Origin: Rhodospirillaceae bacterium | GTDB taxonomy: Bacteria; Pseudomonadota; Alphaproteobacteria; TMED109; TMED131 | NCBI GenBank assembly: GCA_902547175.1 | Contig: CACCMS010000001.1 | Location: forward strand, 58,345 to 122,344 | Length of the DNA stretch: 64,000 nt | Direction: 5' to 3' | Shown: piece after piece, positions 27,174 through 36,676 of the stretch | Layout: each line of letters begins with the position of its first letter | How positions within the stretch are numbered: position 1 is the stretch's first letter | The notes under the pieces: generated by a model | Database searches by the model: none | What the model saw: the letters and a program-made list of their open reading frames with translations, nothing else | Told to the model about the DNA's origin: nothing | Made by a program: the position numbers and the translations under genes

Positions 27174-28547
27174 TTAATTTAATTTTAAAGTTTTTAATTT
27201 TCTATGTAATGCAGACCTTTCCATACCAATAAAATTTGCAGTTCTTGATACATTATTATTAAACCTTTTCATTTGAATTTTAATATATTCTCTTTCAAAA
27301 AATTCTCTAGCTTTTTTCAATGATAGGCTTAACATTTTTTTTTGAACTAATGCCTCAAAACCTTCTTCATCCTTTTCTTGTTCAAAACTCATAAAGTCAA
27401 GGCTTAAACTCTCATTTTTATTTTTAGGGGATAGTATTAATATTTTTTCAATTACATTTTTTAACTCTCGAATATTTCCTGACCATTTTCTAGATTGTAA
27501 ATAATTATACCCTTCCTTTGACAACTTAGTATTTGCAAAACCTAAGTCCTTACTACATTTTTTAAGAAAGTAGTCAATAAGTTCTGGTATATCTTCAATT
27601 CTCTCATTTAATGCAGGAGCATTTAATGGAACTACATTCAATCTATAGAATAAATCTTCTCTGAATTTCTTTTTTTCAATTTCTGATTTTATATTTTTTG
27701 AGGTACCACATATAATTCTAACGTTTATATCTACATTATATTTGCCGTTTACTCTTTGAATTACTTTTTCTGTTAACAATTGAACTAATCTAGATTGTAA
27801 TTCATAGTCTAAATTACAAATTTCATCAATATACAAAGTACCTTTATGGGCTTGCTCTATTAAACCTATCTTAGTAACAACCCCCTCTAAGTCTTCTACT
27901 CCAAATAGATCATTTTCAAGATTATTAGTAAGTATTCTTTTTGTATTAGCTATGATAAAAGCTGCATCATTTCTCTTTGATTTATTGTGAATTAATTTTG
28001 CGATATATTTCTTTCCTGAACCAGAGGGGCCTTTTATCAATACTCTGCTTTCTGTTGATGAAACCTTTTCTACAGTAGATCTAATATTTGATGCAATCTG
28101 TGACTTACCAAGGAACGTGTTTATAGAATTATTGTCTTTAAGTAATTCCTTATTTTGTCTTTTTAGCTCTGAAATTTCTATAGCTCTGGTTATACTCATA
28201 ATTAAAATATTACTATCAAAAGGTTTTTCGATAAAATCAAAAGCACCTATTTTTAATGCATTGATTGCCATATCAATCGTTCCGTGTCCGCTTATCATAA
28301 TAACTGGTATATATGGATAGCTTTTTTTTAAAACTTTTAAAATATCTATACCATCAGCATTACTTTGATCTAGCCATACATCTAACAAAATTAATGAAGG
28401 AACCCTTTTAATTAGCTCAATTTTTAAGCTGTCAATATCCTTTGCTAACCTAGTATCAAACCCCTCGTCTAGAAGTATACCAGAGATCAACTCTCTAATA
28501 TCTTTCTCATCATCAACTATAATAATATCTTTTTTCATTGCAAGCAT
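27174..28547 (-). CDS. ntrX: NtrX-type response regulator
   Basis: This 457-residue regulator has an intact receiver domain (acidic DDE, phospho-acceptor Asp in LILLDVWLD, Lys in EKPFD), an AAA+ domain with Walker A GPSGSGKK, Walker B GTLYIDE and an arginine-finger segment REDLFYRLN, and a Fis-type helix-turn-helix (VSRTANFIGMERSALHRKL). The GAFTGA loop that contacts sigma-54 is absent; residues LFGVEDLEGVVTKIG occupy its place. It therefore probably acts without sigma-54. It is paired with ntrY, 12 bases upstream. A second ATG three codons in (28538) is possible. Confidence 0.93.
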   Translation of the reverse strand: MLAMKKDIIIVDDEKDIRELISGILLDEGFDTRLAKDIDSLKIELIKRVPSLILLDVWLDQSNADGIDILKVLKKSYPYIPVIMISGHGTIDMAINALKIGAFDFIEKPFDSNILIMSITRAIEISELKRQNKELLKDNNSINTFLGKSQIASNIRSTVEKVSSTESRVLIKGPSGSGKKYIAKLIHNKSKRNDAAFIIANTKRILTNNLENDLFGVEDLEGVVTKIGLIEQAHKGTLYIDEICNLDYELQSRLVQLLTEKVIQRVNGKYNVDINVRIICGTSKNIKSEIEKKKFREDLFYRLNVVPLNAPALNERIEDIPELIDYFLKKCSKDLGFANTKLSKEGYNYLQSRKWSGNIRELKNVIEKILILSPKNKNESLSLDFMSFEQEKDEEGFEALVQKKMLSLSLKKAREFFEREYIKIQMKRFNNNVSRTANFIGMERSALHRKLKTLKLN

Positions 28548-28559
28548 ACTACTGTAAAA

Positions 28560-30740
28560 TTAATTTAATGGAAACAATAAGCTTATTCTTGCACCTTTAT
28601 TGTTTTTGTTATTTTCTAATTCAATATTACCATTATGGTCTTGCATAATTTTTTTAACCACTGCCAGACCAATACCTGAACCGTTTTTAGACCTTGATAT
28701 ATATGGTTCCGTTAAAAATTCTTTATTTATTGGTAAACCTATACCATTATCTACCATTGTTAATTTGCAATATTCTTTTTTAATTTCTAATGAAATAATA
28801 ATTTCGCCTTTATAATCATTTATTAAAGCAGTTTTTTCTTTAATTGAATTTATCGCATTTTTAGCTAAATTGTTAAATGCTTGGTCAATCAAATTAGGAT
28901 CAGCCTTTAAATAAATATTTTTTTTCTTATCAATTTTGCTTTTAATTAAAATTGTTTTATTTGCTAGCTTTAACATGCTTATACTACTTAAGATTAACTT
29001 ATTTATAGATATATTCTCAAAAATTGGCCTTGGCATTTTTGTAAATGTTGAAAAATCATTTACCATCCTATGGATACTTGATACTTGCCTTATTATTGTA
29101 TCTATACAATTTATAAAGGTTTGCTTATCATCACGAATGTTACTTAAGTATTTATGCTTTAATCTATCAGCGGATAACTGTATTGGTGTAAGAGGATTCT
29201 TAATTTCATGAGCAATTCTTTTAGCTATATCAGACCAAGCAGCAGCTCTTTGAATTTTTATCATTTCAGTAATATTTTCTATAGTTATTACATAACCACT
29301 ATCTAAATTTCTATAGTTTTCAAAAGAAACTCCAATAATAAAAGTATTTTTTTTACCTTTTATAAAGTAGTCAATTTGTTTTTCCTTATACTGTATTTCG
29401 GTTAAATTATTTTCTTTAATAAAACCTTTCATTTGAGGAAAAGTATCATAAATAGTTTTACCTATAAGCTTACTTGCATCTATATTTAACAATTCTAAAG
29501 CTGATTTGTTGGCTAGAAAAATTTTATCCTCACTTGTTACACCGAGAACCCCCGACTTAACACCAGTTAATATTGACTCAGTAAATCTCCTTCTATCATC
29601 AATCTGTTGATTAGCAGTTACAAGATCTTCTCTTTGATCAAATAATTGTTTTATCATTTTATTAAAACTTGAAATTAATTTAAAAATTTCATTATTTTTA
29701 TTTATTTTTGGCTTAATTTTAAACTTTAAGTTGCCTTTACTTACACGATCAGAAGCCTCTATTAATTGAGCTATGGGGAAAGTTATAGAATTTGCAAAAT
29801 TAATCCCTAACCAAATGGCTAATAATAATAAAAGTAAAGCAACCGATATAAATACCATAGAAAAAGTAATTCTATTTTCAGCATTTTCCTTTTTAGCTAA
29901 ATTAAAATCACTTATTGCTTGCTGAACACTTCTCAAGTTATAAATAATGACTGGATCTAAGTACCTGCTAAAATATAAATATAGATCAATATGTCCTATA
30001 ATAGGAGTAATTAAGTTAATTCTATTGTTATCAGACTCTAGGTAGACTATAGGAGAGTCAGTTTTATTTCTAGTTGAAAATATTTTTGCAGGAGAAATAT
30101 TTCTTGGTAAGAAAAAACTATTTTTTGACGCAAATAAAATGTTTCCATTTGATGTTATTATTGCCAATTCACTAGCACTTCTTTCAAGTGCAAGACTATT
30201 TATAATACGATCAATATTGGCTGTATTATTATAATTAATTTCATTTATTTGAGATAATCTTAGAGAGGCAAAAAGCACATCGCCTTCTACTCTTTTTCTT
30301 AATTCTTGTGTATAGTTTTCTGCAATAGCTGCAGATTTCTCTAATGCTGTAGAAACTCTTTTACTAAACCAACCCTGAATTCCCCTTTCAAAAAATATAA
30401 CGGCAAATATTGCTACAATTAATACAGGAGTAATAGCAATGGCAGAAAAAACTCCTACAATTTTTTTTTGTAATATAGAACCTGCTGTTTTTTTTTTAAT
30501 ATTGATAAATAATCTTATTATTTCATTAATAATTGAAAAAAATAAAATTAAAAAAGAAATTAAACCTAAAAGTAAAAAAAATAAAATTAACTTAGGGTCG
30601 CTATCTGCAGAATTATATATAGAATAGTAGATACCTAAAGCAGTGATGAATGTAAAAAAACTAATAAAAATTAGAAAATATTTCTTAAGGTTGATTAGGT
30701 TTAAAAATTTTTTTTTAGAAATTAAAGTAGTAATCTCCAT
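28560..30740 (-). CDS. ntrY: NtrY-type sensor histidine kinase
   Basis: This 726-residue membrane kinase has several N-terminal membrane segments (about 20-130 and near 295), a periplasmic sensor region, HAMP (about 310-365), PAS (about 385-490), HisKA with an intact H-box AHEIKNPLTPIQ, and an ATPase domain with N, G1 (VDNGIGLP) and G2 (GSGIGLAVV) boxes. It is expected to phosphorylate NtrX. Known NtrY proteins respond to nitrogen or redox state. It is five bases downstream of ntrC. Confidence 0.94.
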   Translation of the reverse strand: MEITTLISKKKFLNLINLKKYFLIFISFFTFITALGIYYSIYNSADSDPKLILFFLLLGLISFLILFFSIINEIIRLFINIKKKTAGSILQKKIVGVFSAIAITPVLIVAIFAVIFFERGIQGWFSKRVSTALEKSAAIAENYTQELRKRVEGDVLFASLRLSQINEINYNNTANIDRIINSLALERSASELAIITSNGNILFASKNSFFLPRNISPAKIFSTRNKTDSPIVYLESDNNRINLITPIIGHIDLYLYFSRYLDPVIIYNLRSVQQAISDFNLAKKENAENRITFSMVFISVALLLLLLAIWLGINFANSITFPIAQLIEASDRVSKGNLKFKIKPKINKNNEIFKLISSFNKMIKQLFDQREDLVTANQQIDDRRRFTESILTGVKSGVLGVTSEDKIFLANKSALELLNIDASKLIGKTIYDTFPQMKGFIKENNLTEIQYKEKQIDYFIKGKKNTFIIGVSFENYRNLDSGYVITIENITEMIKIQRAAAWSDIAKRIAHEIKNPLTPIQLSADRLKHKYLSNIRDDKQTFINCIDTIIRQVSSIHRMVNDFSTFTKMPRPIFENISINKLILSSISMLKLANKTILIKSKIDKKKNIYLKADPNLIDQAFNNLAKNAINSIKEKTALINDYKGEIIISLEIKKEYCKLTMVDNGIGLPINKEFLTEPYISRSKNGSGIGLAVVKKIMQDHNGNIELENNKNNKGARISLLFPLN

Positions 30741-30744
30741 TACC

Positions 30745-32127
30745 TTAACCTGAAGTTTTCTTTGTTACTTGTATATTATAATCAAACATTTTCTTTCTTA
30801 AAGTATTTCTATTTATACCTAGAATTTCTGAAGATAAAAGTTGATTATAATTAGTATATTTTAATATTTCAATAAGAAGAGGTTTTTCAAAATCTTTTAA
30901 AATTTTATAATATAAACCTGAGTCAATTTTTTTGTGATTATTTAAATAACCTCTTACATTCTTAGATATAAAATTTCTAAAATTAATTTTCCAATTATCT
31001 ATATAGTTCTGTTCATCATATGAAAATTCATTTGATAATTCTGATATAACTGTCTTATTGTCTATTAAATTGTCGTTAGTTAGCTTATAAATTCTAGTAA
31101 TAAAATTTTTAAGCTGTTTAATATTTCCTGGCCAGAGATAGTCAGATATTTTCATATAGCTATCAAGGCTTAATTCTTTGTTATAATTATATGACTTATT
31201 TAATTGAAATAAAATGTTTTTAATTAGTTGGTTTATATCCTCAGCCCTCTCCCTTAAAGGTAAAGTATATATATTATACATATCTAGTTCATAAAATAAT
31301 TCATTTGAAAAATTATTATTTCTTAAAATATTTTTTATATTTTTAGTTGTTGTAGCAATTATTTTTTTTTTATTGAAAATTTCACTTAATTTACTACCCC
31401 TCTGCTTTAATGCATTATATAGTAATAATTGAGTTTTTAAAGGCATAGTTTCTATGTCTTTAAATAAAATACATTTAAAGTTACTATTTTTAATACCTTT
31501 AGATATTAGTAAATTTTCTCTACTTTTTTTATTTATTAAAAAATTATATAGATTATTTTCAATAAAATCTGTGTAATTAAATTCTAAAATATTATTTTTT
31601 GTAACCAAGCTATTTATAGTATTTGCTATATGGGTTTTTCCAGTACCAATTTCACCAGATATTAAAACATTTAGATTATTATTTATAATTTTAATTATAG
31701 AATCATATATTAATTTAGTTTTTTCTGTTTTTTCTAAATTTATAATTTTTAGATTTAAATCCTGAAAATTACTCTTATTACTATTAAATTTATCAATTTG
31801 GGATCTTAAACTTAAAAATGAAAATGGTTTATTAACAATTTTAATTTCTAAATATTTAAAAATACTGGTATCTAAATTATATATATTTCTACATGAAATT
31901 AAGATAATAAAAAAATTTTTTTTGATAGAATTTATTTCTGTTAAAAAATTATTAGTATTTTCTAATAAACTCTCTTCTACTACAACTATATCTGTTTTAT
32001 TTTCAACAATTGTTTCTTTAATATTTGCTATATTGTTTTTATAGAATTTATTTTTATACAAATCATTAAAATACTTTTTTAATAAAAACAAAAAGTTATC
32101 ATCTGCATCTACAAATAGGATATTAAT
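30745..32127 (-). CDS. ntrC: Divergent NtrC-family regulator with degenerate receiver and AAA+ domains, ATT start
   Basis: Receiver, AAA+ and Fis-type HTH domains are all recognisable in 460 residues. Counting from an ATT start at 32125-32127, the acidic pair is intact (VDADD, 6-10) but Glu occupies the phospho-acceptor position (VVVEES, near 51). Walker A is GEIGTGKT (158-165), Walker B is altered (ILFKDIE), GAFTGA is absent and the arginine-finger segment reads FSNELFYEL. The C-terminal HTH (SSEILGINRNTLRKKM) looks functional. No ATG, GTG or TTG precedes the conserved N-terminus; AGGAG lies six bases before the ATT. A TTG at 32089 would remove the first receiver strand and acidic pocket. 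Confidence 0.85.
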   Translation of the reverse strand: MNILFVDADDNFLFLLKKYFNDLYKNKFYKNNIANIKETIVENKTDIVVVEESLLENTNNFLTEINSIKKNFFIILISCRNIYNLDTSIFKYLEIKIVNKPFSFLSLRSQIDKFNSNKSNFQDLNLKIINLEKTEKTKLIYDSIIKIINNNLNVLISGEIGTGKTHIANTINSLVTKNNILEFNYTDFIENNLYNFLINKKSRENLLISKGIKNSNFKCILFKDIETMPLKTQLLLYNALKQRGSKLSEIFNKKKIIATTTKNIKNILRNNNFSNELFYELDMYNIYTLPLRERAEDINQLIKNILFQLNKSYNYNKELSLDSYMKISDYLWPGNIKQLKNFITRIYKLTNDNLIDNKTVISELSNEFSYDEQNYIDNWKINFRNFISKNVRGYLNNHKKIDSGLYYKILKDFEKPLLIEILKYTNYNQLLSSEILGINRNTLRKKMFDYNIQVTKKTSG

Positions 32128-32129
32128 AA

Positions 32130-33194
32130 TTATCTCCTGTTTTGATTAATAGGAAAAAAAAGATTGAAAGAGGACAAATTTTTTTCTCTTTCATATTTTA
32201 AATGTCCCCCATAACTGGTTAGTATAGTATTTACAAACGTCAACCCCAACCCTTCTGAATTAGCCTTACTAGTGATAAAAGGATAAAACATAAATTTTTC
32301 AATATTTTCATCTAGATTTATTCCAACTCCTACAATTTTAACATGAATTGGTAATTTTAAAACCTTTTGTAATTCTTCTGACTTAATAAAGGTATTATGA
32401 TTAATTTTAGTAACAACTTTAATTTCATTACATTTTTTATTTTCATAGCAATTAATTAAAATATTATAAAAACATTTTGTTAAAAGGTTTTCATTATAGC
32501 TTATGTCAGGTATTGAAGGGTCAAAGTCTCTAAATACATTAATATTTCTTATTAAATTTTTATCAATTAGATCAAAGGATTTATTTAAGCATTTATGAAT
32601 ATTGGAATATTCATTATCTAGTGTTATATTTGAATTGAAAGAATTTATCTTTGATACATAATTTTTTATTTTATTTCCTTCGTCCATTATTATTCTCACT
32701 AATCTATCAAACTCCTCAGAGCTATTTTTAAATTTAAAAAGATCAATAGCGCCTAATAAGTTAGTAATAGGTGAACTAATATTTCTAGATATGCTTCTAA
32801 TAAATCCATTCATAAACATATCAGTTAGAATTTTACTAGATTGAGAGTAATAAGACTTATTAGTTTCTTTTTGGTCTAAAGTCATCAAAATTTTATTTTT
32901 TGAGATGCTTTTAAAATGAAGGTCCGCAAATACTTCATTTTCATTAAGGTCAATAAATTTATAATCATATGTAGAAATTGTCATATCATTAACTGATAAT
33001 CTTTGTAAAAAATTTGTAATATCAAAATTTAAAAAGGTCTGTAATTTGACTCTATTATTTTTAGAAATTCTATTAAATTTAAATTTTTCTTTAAATACAA
33101 TATTTGCTTCTTCTATAATGCCCTTGTTATCAATCACTACTGCTGGCATTGGTAGGAATGAAATTAACTGGTTTAATGCTTTTTTTTCTTTCAT
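32130..33194 (-). CDS. ntrB: Degenerate NtrB-like sensor protein lacking the catalytic histidine
   Basis: This 354-residue soluble protein has the NtrB layout: N-terminal PAS (about 8-110), dimerisation helices and an ATPase-like domain. The H-box reads SISRNISSPITN, so Arg137 replaces the phosphorylatable His. In the ATPase domain an N-box-like FYNILINCYE is present but the G1 box is altered (VGVGINL in place of DNGxGI), while EGLGLTFV resembles G2. It is probably a pseudokinase or scaffold. It is translationally adjacent to ntrC and divergent from ispDF, with 25 bases between starts. Confidence 0.82.
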   Translation of the reverse strand: MKEKKALNQLISFLPMPAVVIDNKGIIEEANIVFKEKFKFNRISKNNRVKLQTFLNFDITNFLQRLSVNDMTISTYDYKFIDLNENEVFADLHFKSISKNKILMTLDQKETNKSYYSQSSKILTDMFMNGFIRSISRNISSPITNLLGAIDLFKFKNSSEEFDRLVRIIMDEGNKIKNYVSKINSFNSNITLDNEYSNIHKCLNKSFDLIDKNLIRNINVFRDFDPSIPDISYNENLLTKCFYNILINCYENKKCNEIKVVTKINHNTFIKSEELQKVLKLPIHVKIVGVGINLDENIEKFMFYPFITSKANSEGLGLTFVNTILTSYGGHLKYEREKNLSSFNLFFPINQNRR

Positions 33195-33219
33195 ATTCTG
33201 TTAATAGTATTTTATATAT

Positions 33220-34401
33220 ATGAAAAATAAAATAAATAAAAGTTTAGTTGGAATTATTTTAGCATCTGGATCAGGATCTAGAATGAAAAGCAAAACACCT
33301 AAACAATATTTAACAATTAATAATATTAGTTTATTAGAAATAAATATAGAGAAATTTTTTTCATTACCCTACTTATCTCATCTAATCGTTGTCATTAACA
33401 GAGAACACTTCAAATTTTACAAAGACATAAAAACTAAGTACAAAGATGTTTTTTTTATTAAGGGTGGATGCTCTCGTCAAAAATCAGCTTTTAATGCTTT
33501 AAAGTTTTTAAAAAAATTTTCATGTAATTATGTAATGATTCATGATGCCGCAAGACCTTTTATTTCAAAAAAGTTAATAGATAAGCTTTTTAGTAAATTA
33601 CAAAAAGTTAAGACTGCAGTAGTACCAGTTGTGAAAATTCAAGATACTATTAAATGTTGTGAAAAGAATAAGGTAATAAAAGATATGAATAGAGATAACC
33701 TATTTCTAACACAGACTCCTCAATTTTTTGAATATAAAACTTTATATAAAGCTTATTTACAAAATCAAAAGATATTGGAAAATTTTACCGATGATGCTCA
33801 AATATTTGCAAAAAGTAATTCAATTATACATACCATAAAAGGAGATATTGATAATACTAAGATTACTACGTATAAAGATTGGATTAATAAAATAAATATG
33901 ATGAAAGAAAACTTTATAACTAAAATCGGCCATGGATTTGACACTCATAAGCTTATTAAAGGAAAAAATATTACTTTGTTTGGAATAAGAATTCCTCATA
34001 ATTTTAAACTCCTTGGCCATTCTGATGCAGATGTAGGTGTTCATGCAATTATCGATGCATTGTTAGGATCATGCTCTTTAGGAGATATTGGTAAACACTT
34101 TCCAGATACAGAAAAAAAAATTAAAGATATAAATTCACTTACACTGTTAAGAAAAGCACAAAAACTTTTAACTAATGCTAAAGCAAGCATCTCCCATATT
34201 GACTGCACACTTGTTGGAGAAAGTCCAAAAATAGCAAAATATACTGATAGAATGTGTATTAAATTAGCTAAAACTTTAAAAACTCAAAAAGAGAATATTT
34301 CAATAAAAGCAACTACTACGGAAGGATTAGGTTTTACGGGAAGAAAAGAAGGTCTATCGTGTTATTGTATTGCTACAATAAAACAAGAAAAAAAAACCTA
34401 A
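33220..34401 (+). CDS. ispDF: Bifunctional IspDF (MEP pathway)
   Basis: This 393-residue fusion joins 2-C-methyl-D-erythritol 4-phosphate cytidylyltransferase (IspD, about 1-230) and 2,4-cyclodiphosphate synthase (IspF, about 235-393). IspD shows the nucleotide-binding ASGSGSRMKSKTPKQY and HDAARPF; IspF shows the metal-binding GHGFDTH, LGHSDADVGVHAIIDALLG and the C-terminal TTTEGLGFTGRKEG. The fusion is usual in alphaproteobacteria and makes isoprenoid precursors. Confidence 0.97.
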   Translation: MKNKINKSLVGIILASGSGSRMKSKTPKQYLTINNISLLEINIEKFFSLPYLSHLIVVINREHFKFYKDIKTKYKDVFFIKGGCSRQKSAFNALKFLKKFSCNYVMIHDAARPFISKKLIDKLFSKLQKVKTAVVPVVKIQDTIKCCEKNKVIKDMNRDNLFLTQTPQFFEYKTLYKAYLQNQKILENFTDDAQIFAKSNSIIHTIKGDIDNTKITTYKDWINKINMMKENFITKIGHGFDTHKLIKGKNITLFGIRIPHNFKLLGHSDADVGVHAIIDALLGSCSLGDIGKHFPDTEKKIKDINSLTLLRKAQKLLTNAKASISHIDCTLVGESPKIAKYTDRMCIKLAKTLKTQKENISIKATTTEGLGFTGRKEGLSCYCIATIKQEKKT

Positions 34402-34403
34402 AT

Positions 34404-34871
34404 ATGTTACCAATTATAATGAAAAATATATGCACTGTTTTTGGTCTAGGGCAAATTTCAAAAATGCCTGGAACTTTAGGGTCAATTGTTGGTGTATTTT
34501 TAGGACTTCTTTTATTATCTTTTTTTTCTACTCAAGTAGTTTTAGCTTTTTTTATATTTCTTTTGCCTATTTCTTTTTATGCCATCAAAATCTATCAAAA
34601 AGAAGTAGGAAAATCTGATAAATCTGAAATTATTATTGATGAGGTATTAGGACAACTTTTTGTATTGATGTTTATAAAGCTAGAATTTATAGAAGTTATT
34701 TTAGCGTTTATACTTTTTAGATTTTTTGATATTTTGAAGATATTTCCTGCTAATATAGTAGATAAAAATTATTCTGATCATTATGGTGTAATTTTCGATG
34801 ATATTATTGCTGCTATTCAGGCTTTAATAGTTATATTTGTATTAAAACTTGCTTATGGAAAACTTTTCTAA
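34404..34871 (+). CDS. pgpA: Phosphatidylglycerophosphatase A
   Basis: This 155-residue membrane protein removes phosphate from phosphatidylglycerol phosphate. The active-site region ISKMPGTLGS, the IIDEVLGQ motif and the FDILKIFPAN segment are diagnostic, with hydrophobic helices between. I chose the ATG at 34404, two bases after the ispDF stop; an upstream GTG (34359) would lie inside ispDF and add 15 unlikely residues. It overlaps the following pncC gene by 17 bases. Confidence 0.9.
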   Translation: MLPIIMKNICTVFGLGQISKMPGTLGSIVGVFLGLLLLSFFSTQVVLAFFIFLLPISFYAIKIYQKEVGKSDKSEIIIDEVLGQLFVLMFIKLEFIEVILAFILFRFFDILKIFPANIVDKNYSDHYGVIFDDIIAAIQALIVIFVLKLAYGKLF

Positions 34872-35337
34872 GAAATTAATTCAATATTGTATTAAAAGAA
34901 GTTTATCTATAAGTATCGCTGAGTCATGTACAGGAGGTATGATTGTTTCCAAATTAGTATCAATTCCTGGAGCATCAAAAGTTATAGATTGCGGTTTAGT
35001 AACATACTCAAATAAGGCAAAACAAATTTATTTAGATGTTCCGAAGTTTACACTAGAAAAATATGGCGCAGTAAGTAAACAAGTTGCAGAATTAATGATA
35101 AAGGGCCTTAAAAATAAAAATAACTCTGACATTTTCATAAGTACGACAGGTATTGCTGGCCCTGAAGGTGGCAGTAAAAAAAAGCCAGTAGGTACAGTTT
35201 TTCATAGTTTTTATTTTAAAAAAAAAACTATTTTTACTGTTAAAAATTTTTATGAAGGTAATAGATTACAAATAAGATTAAAAGCATCAATGTTTTCAAT
35301 AAATGAAACCTTTAAAAAATTAATTTTATTTATGTAA
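34855..35337 (+). CDS. pncC: CinA C-terminal family nicotinamide-nucleotide amidase
   Basis: This 160-residue protein is the stand-alone CinA amidase domain. AESCTGG near residue 24, the catalytic-region VTYSNKAK, AVSKQVAE and TGIAGPEGGSKKKPVGTV match PncC, which deamidates nicotinamide mononucleotide and recycles the NMN formed by NAD-dependent ligase. The ATG at 34855 is preferred over the TTG at 34849. It converges on ratA with a 12-base overlap. Confidence 0.92.
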   Translation: MENFSKKLIQYCIKRSLSISIAESCTGGMIVSKLVSIPGASKVIDCGLVTYSNKAKQIYLDVPKFTLEKYGAVSKQVAELMIKGLKNKNNSDIFISTTGIAGPEGGSKKKPVGTVFHSFYFKKKTIFTVKNFYEGNRLQIRLKASMFSINETFKKLILFM

Positions 35338-35760
35338 ACTTTTAGCCCTTTGCTCGAAAGCATCTAACATTTTAATAGTTGCTTTTTTAAATAAGCTACC
35401 CATTACTTTATCTAAAAAGAATGATTTAAATTGATATTCAATCATAAAATCTACTCTGCATTGTTTTTTATCAATATTTTTAAAATACCAAGAGCTATCT
35501 AAAAATTTAAATGGCCCTGAGATAGCTTTAGAAATAATTTTTTTTTCATACTCAGCTTGTATCCTACTTATGTACTTTTCATCTATAGCTTTATATCCAA
35601 CTGTTAATTCAGCATCAAAGTTACTATCATCAAGTTTTTTTACTATTCTTGATGATAAACACCATGGTAAAAACTCAGGGTATGATTCTACATCAATTAC
35701 AATCTCATATAATTGTCTAGCATTAAAAGGTAAAACTATTGTATTAGAATATTTATGCAT
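35326..35760 (-). CDS. RatA/COQ10-type START domain protein
   Basis: This 144-residue SRPBCC/START-fold protein matches the COQ10/RatA family (beginning with [22 protein letters not shown], then YPEFLPWC and [10 protein letters not shown]). Homologues bind ubiquinone and are needed for respiration (COQ10), while E. coli RatA was described as a ribosome-association toxin; in alphaproteobacteria next to lipA the quinone-binding role is the likelier one. It overlaps lipA by eight bases on the same strand. Confidence 0.88.
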   Translation of the reverse strand: MHKYSNTIVLPFNARQLYEIVIDVESYPEFLPWCLSSRIVKKLDDSNFDAELTVGYKAIDEKYISRIQAEYEKKIISKAISGPFKFLDSSWYFKNIDKKQCRVDFMIEYQFKSFFLDKVMGSLFKKATIKMLDAFEQRAKSLHK

Positions 35761-36676
35761 TTAGTTCTTTAAGTTTGGCAAAGTCCTCATCAGCATGATA
35801 CGAAGACCTAGTTAAAGGAGTACAAGATACCATTGAAAAACCATACTCCCATGCTTTTTTTTCTAACTCCTTAAATTCTTCTAAAGTATAATACTTTTTT
35901 AACTCTTGATGCCCTTTACTTGGTTGTAAATATTGTCCTATTGTAATAAAATCGACAGAGTTATTTCTCATATCCTTCATGACTGAATAAATTTCATTAA
36001 TACTTTCGCCTAAACCAACCATTAAACCAGATTTAGTCCATATTTTAGAGTTATAGGATTTTATGCTTTTTAAAACTTTCAAACTATGGTTATAATTAGC
36101 TCCTTTTCTAATTTCTTTATAAAGTCTAGGAACAGTCTCTAAATTATGGTTAAAAACATCAGGGTTAGCTTTAGCAATAATGTTCAATGCGTTATTTTTT
36201 CTTTGGAAATCAGGGACTAAAATTTCTATTGTTACTTTTTTATCTAACTTTCTAATTTCACTTATACAATCATAAAAATGTTTTGCTCCTCCATCTTTCA
36301 GATCATCTCTGTCAACCGAAGTGATGACCACATGTTTAAGTTCTAATGCAGAAATTGCTTTAGCTAACCTAACAGGCTCTGTACTATCAACTTTATCTGG
36401 AATTCCAGTAGAAATATTACAAAAGGTACATTTTCTAGTACAAACTTTACCCAAAATCATAATAGTTACATGTTTTTTTTCCCAACACTCTCCTATATTT
36501 GGGCATGCAGCTTCTTGACATACAGTGTTCAAATTTAACTTTTTTACTAATAACCTTGAATCATTGTATCCATCAGATATGGGTGCTTTTACTCTTATCC
36601 AATTAGGTCTTTTGAGTTTTATATGGCTAGAATTTTTTAAATGAGCTTTAGATATATAAGAATTATGACTAACCAT
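35753..36676 (-). CDS. lipA: Lipoyl synthase
   Basis: This 307-residue radical-SAM enzyme inserts two sulfurs into octanoyl groups on lipoyl domains. Both iron-sulfur binding motifs are intact: the N-terminal [12 protein letters not shown] and the radical-[11 protein letters not shown], with the C-terminal RSSYHAD serine motif. It is one base downstream of lpd, so it sits with the pyruvate dehydrogenase genes whose E2 subunit it modifies. Confidence 0.97.
   Translation of the reverse strand: MVSHNSYISKAHLKNSSHIKLKRPNWIRVKAPISDGYNDSRLLVKKLNLNTVCQEAACPNIGECWEKKHVTIMILGKVCTRKCTFCNISTGIPDKVDSTEPVRLAKAISALELKHVVITSVDRDDLKDGGAKHFYDCISEIRKLDKKVTIEILVPDFQRKNNALNIIAKANPDVFNHNLETVPRLYKEIRKGANYNHSLKVLKSIKSYNSKIWTKSGLMVGLGESINEIYSVMKDMRNNSVDFITIGQYLQPSKGHQELKKYYTLEEFKELEKKAWEYGFSMVSCTPLTRSSYHADEDFAKLKELNA

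Noticed and set aside
32089..32091. TTG as start of ntrC
   Set aside because: It falls inside the receiver domain after VDADDNF; the conserved strand and acidic pocket are encoded upstream in frame with a Shine-Dalgarno before them.
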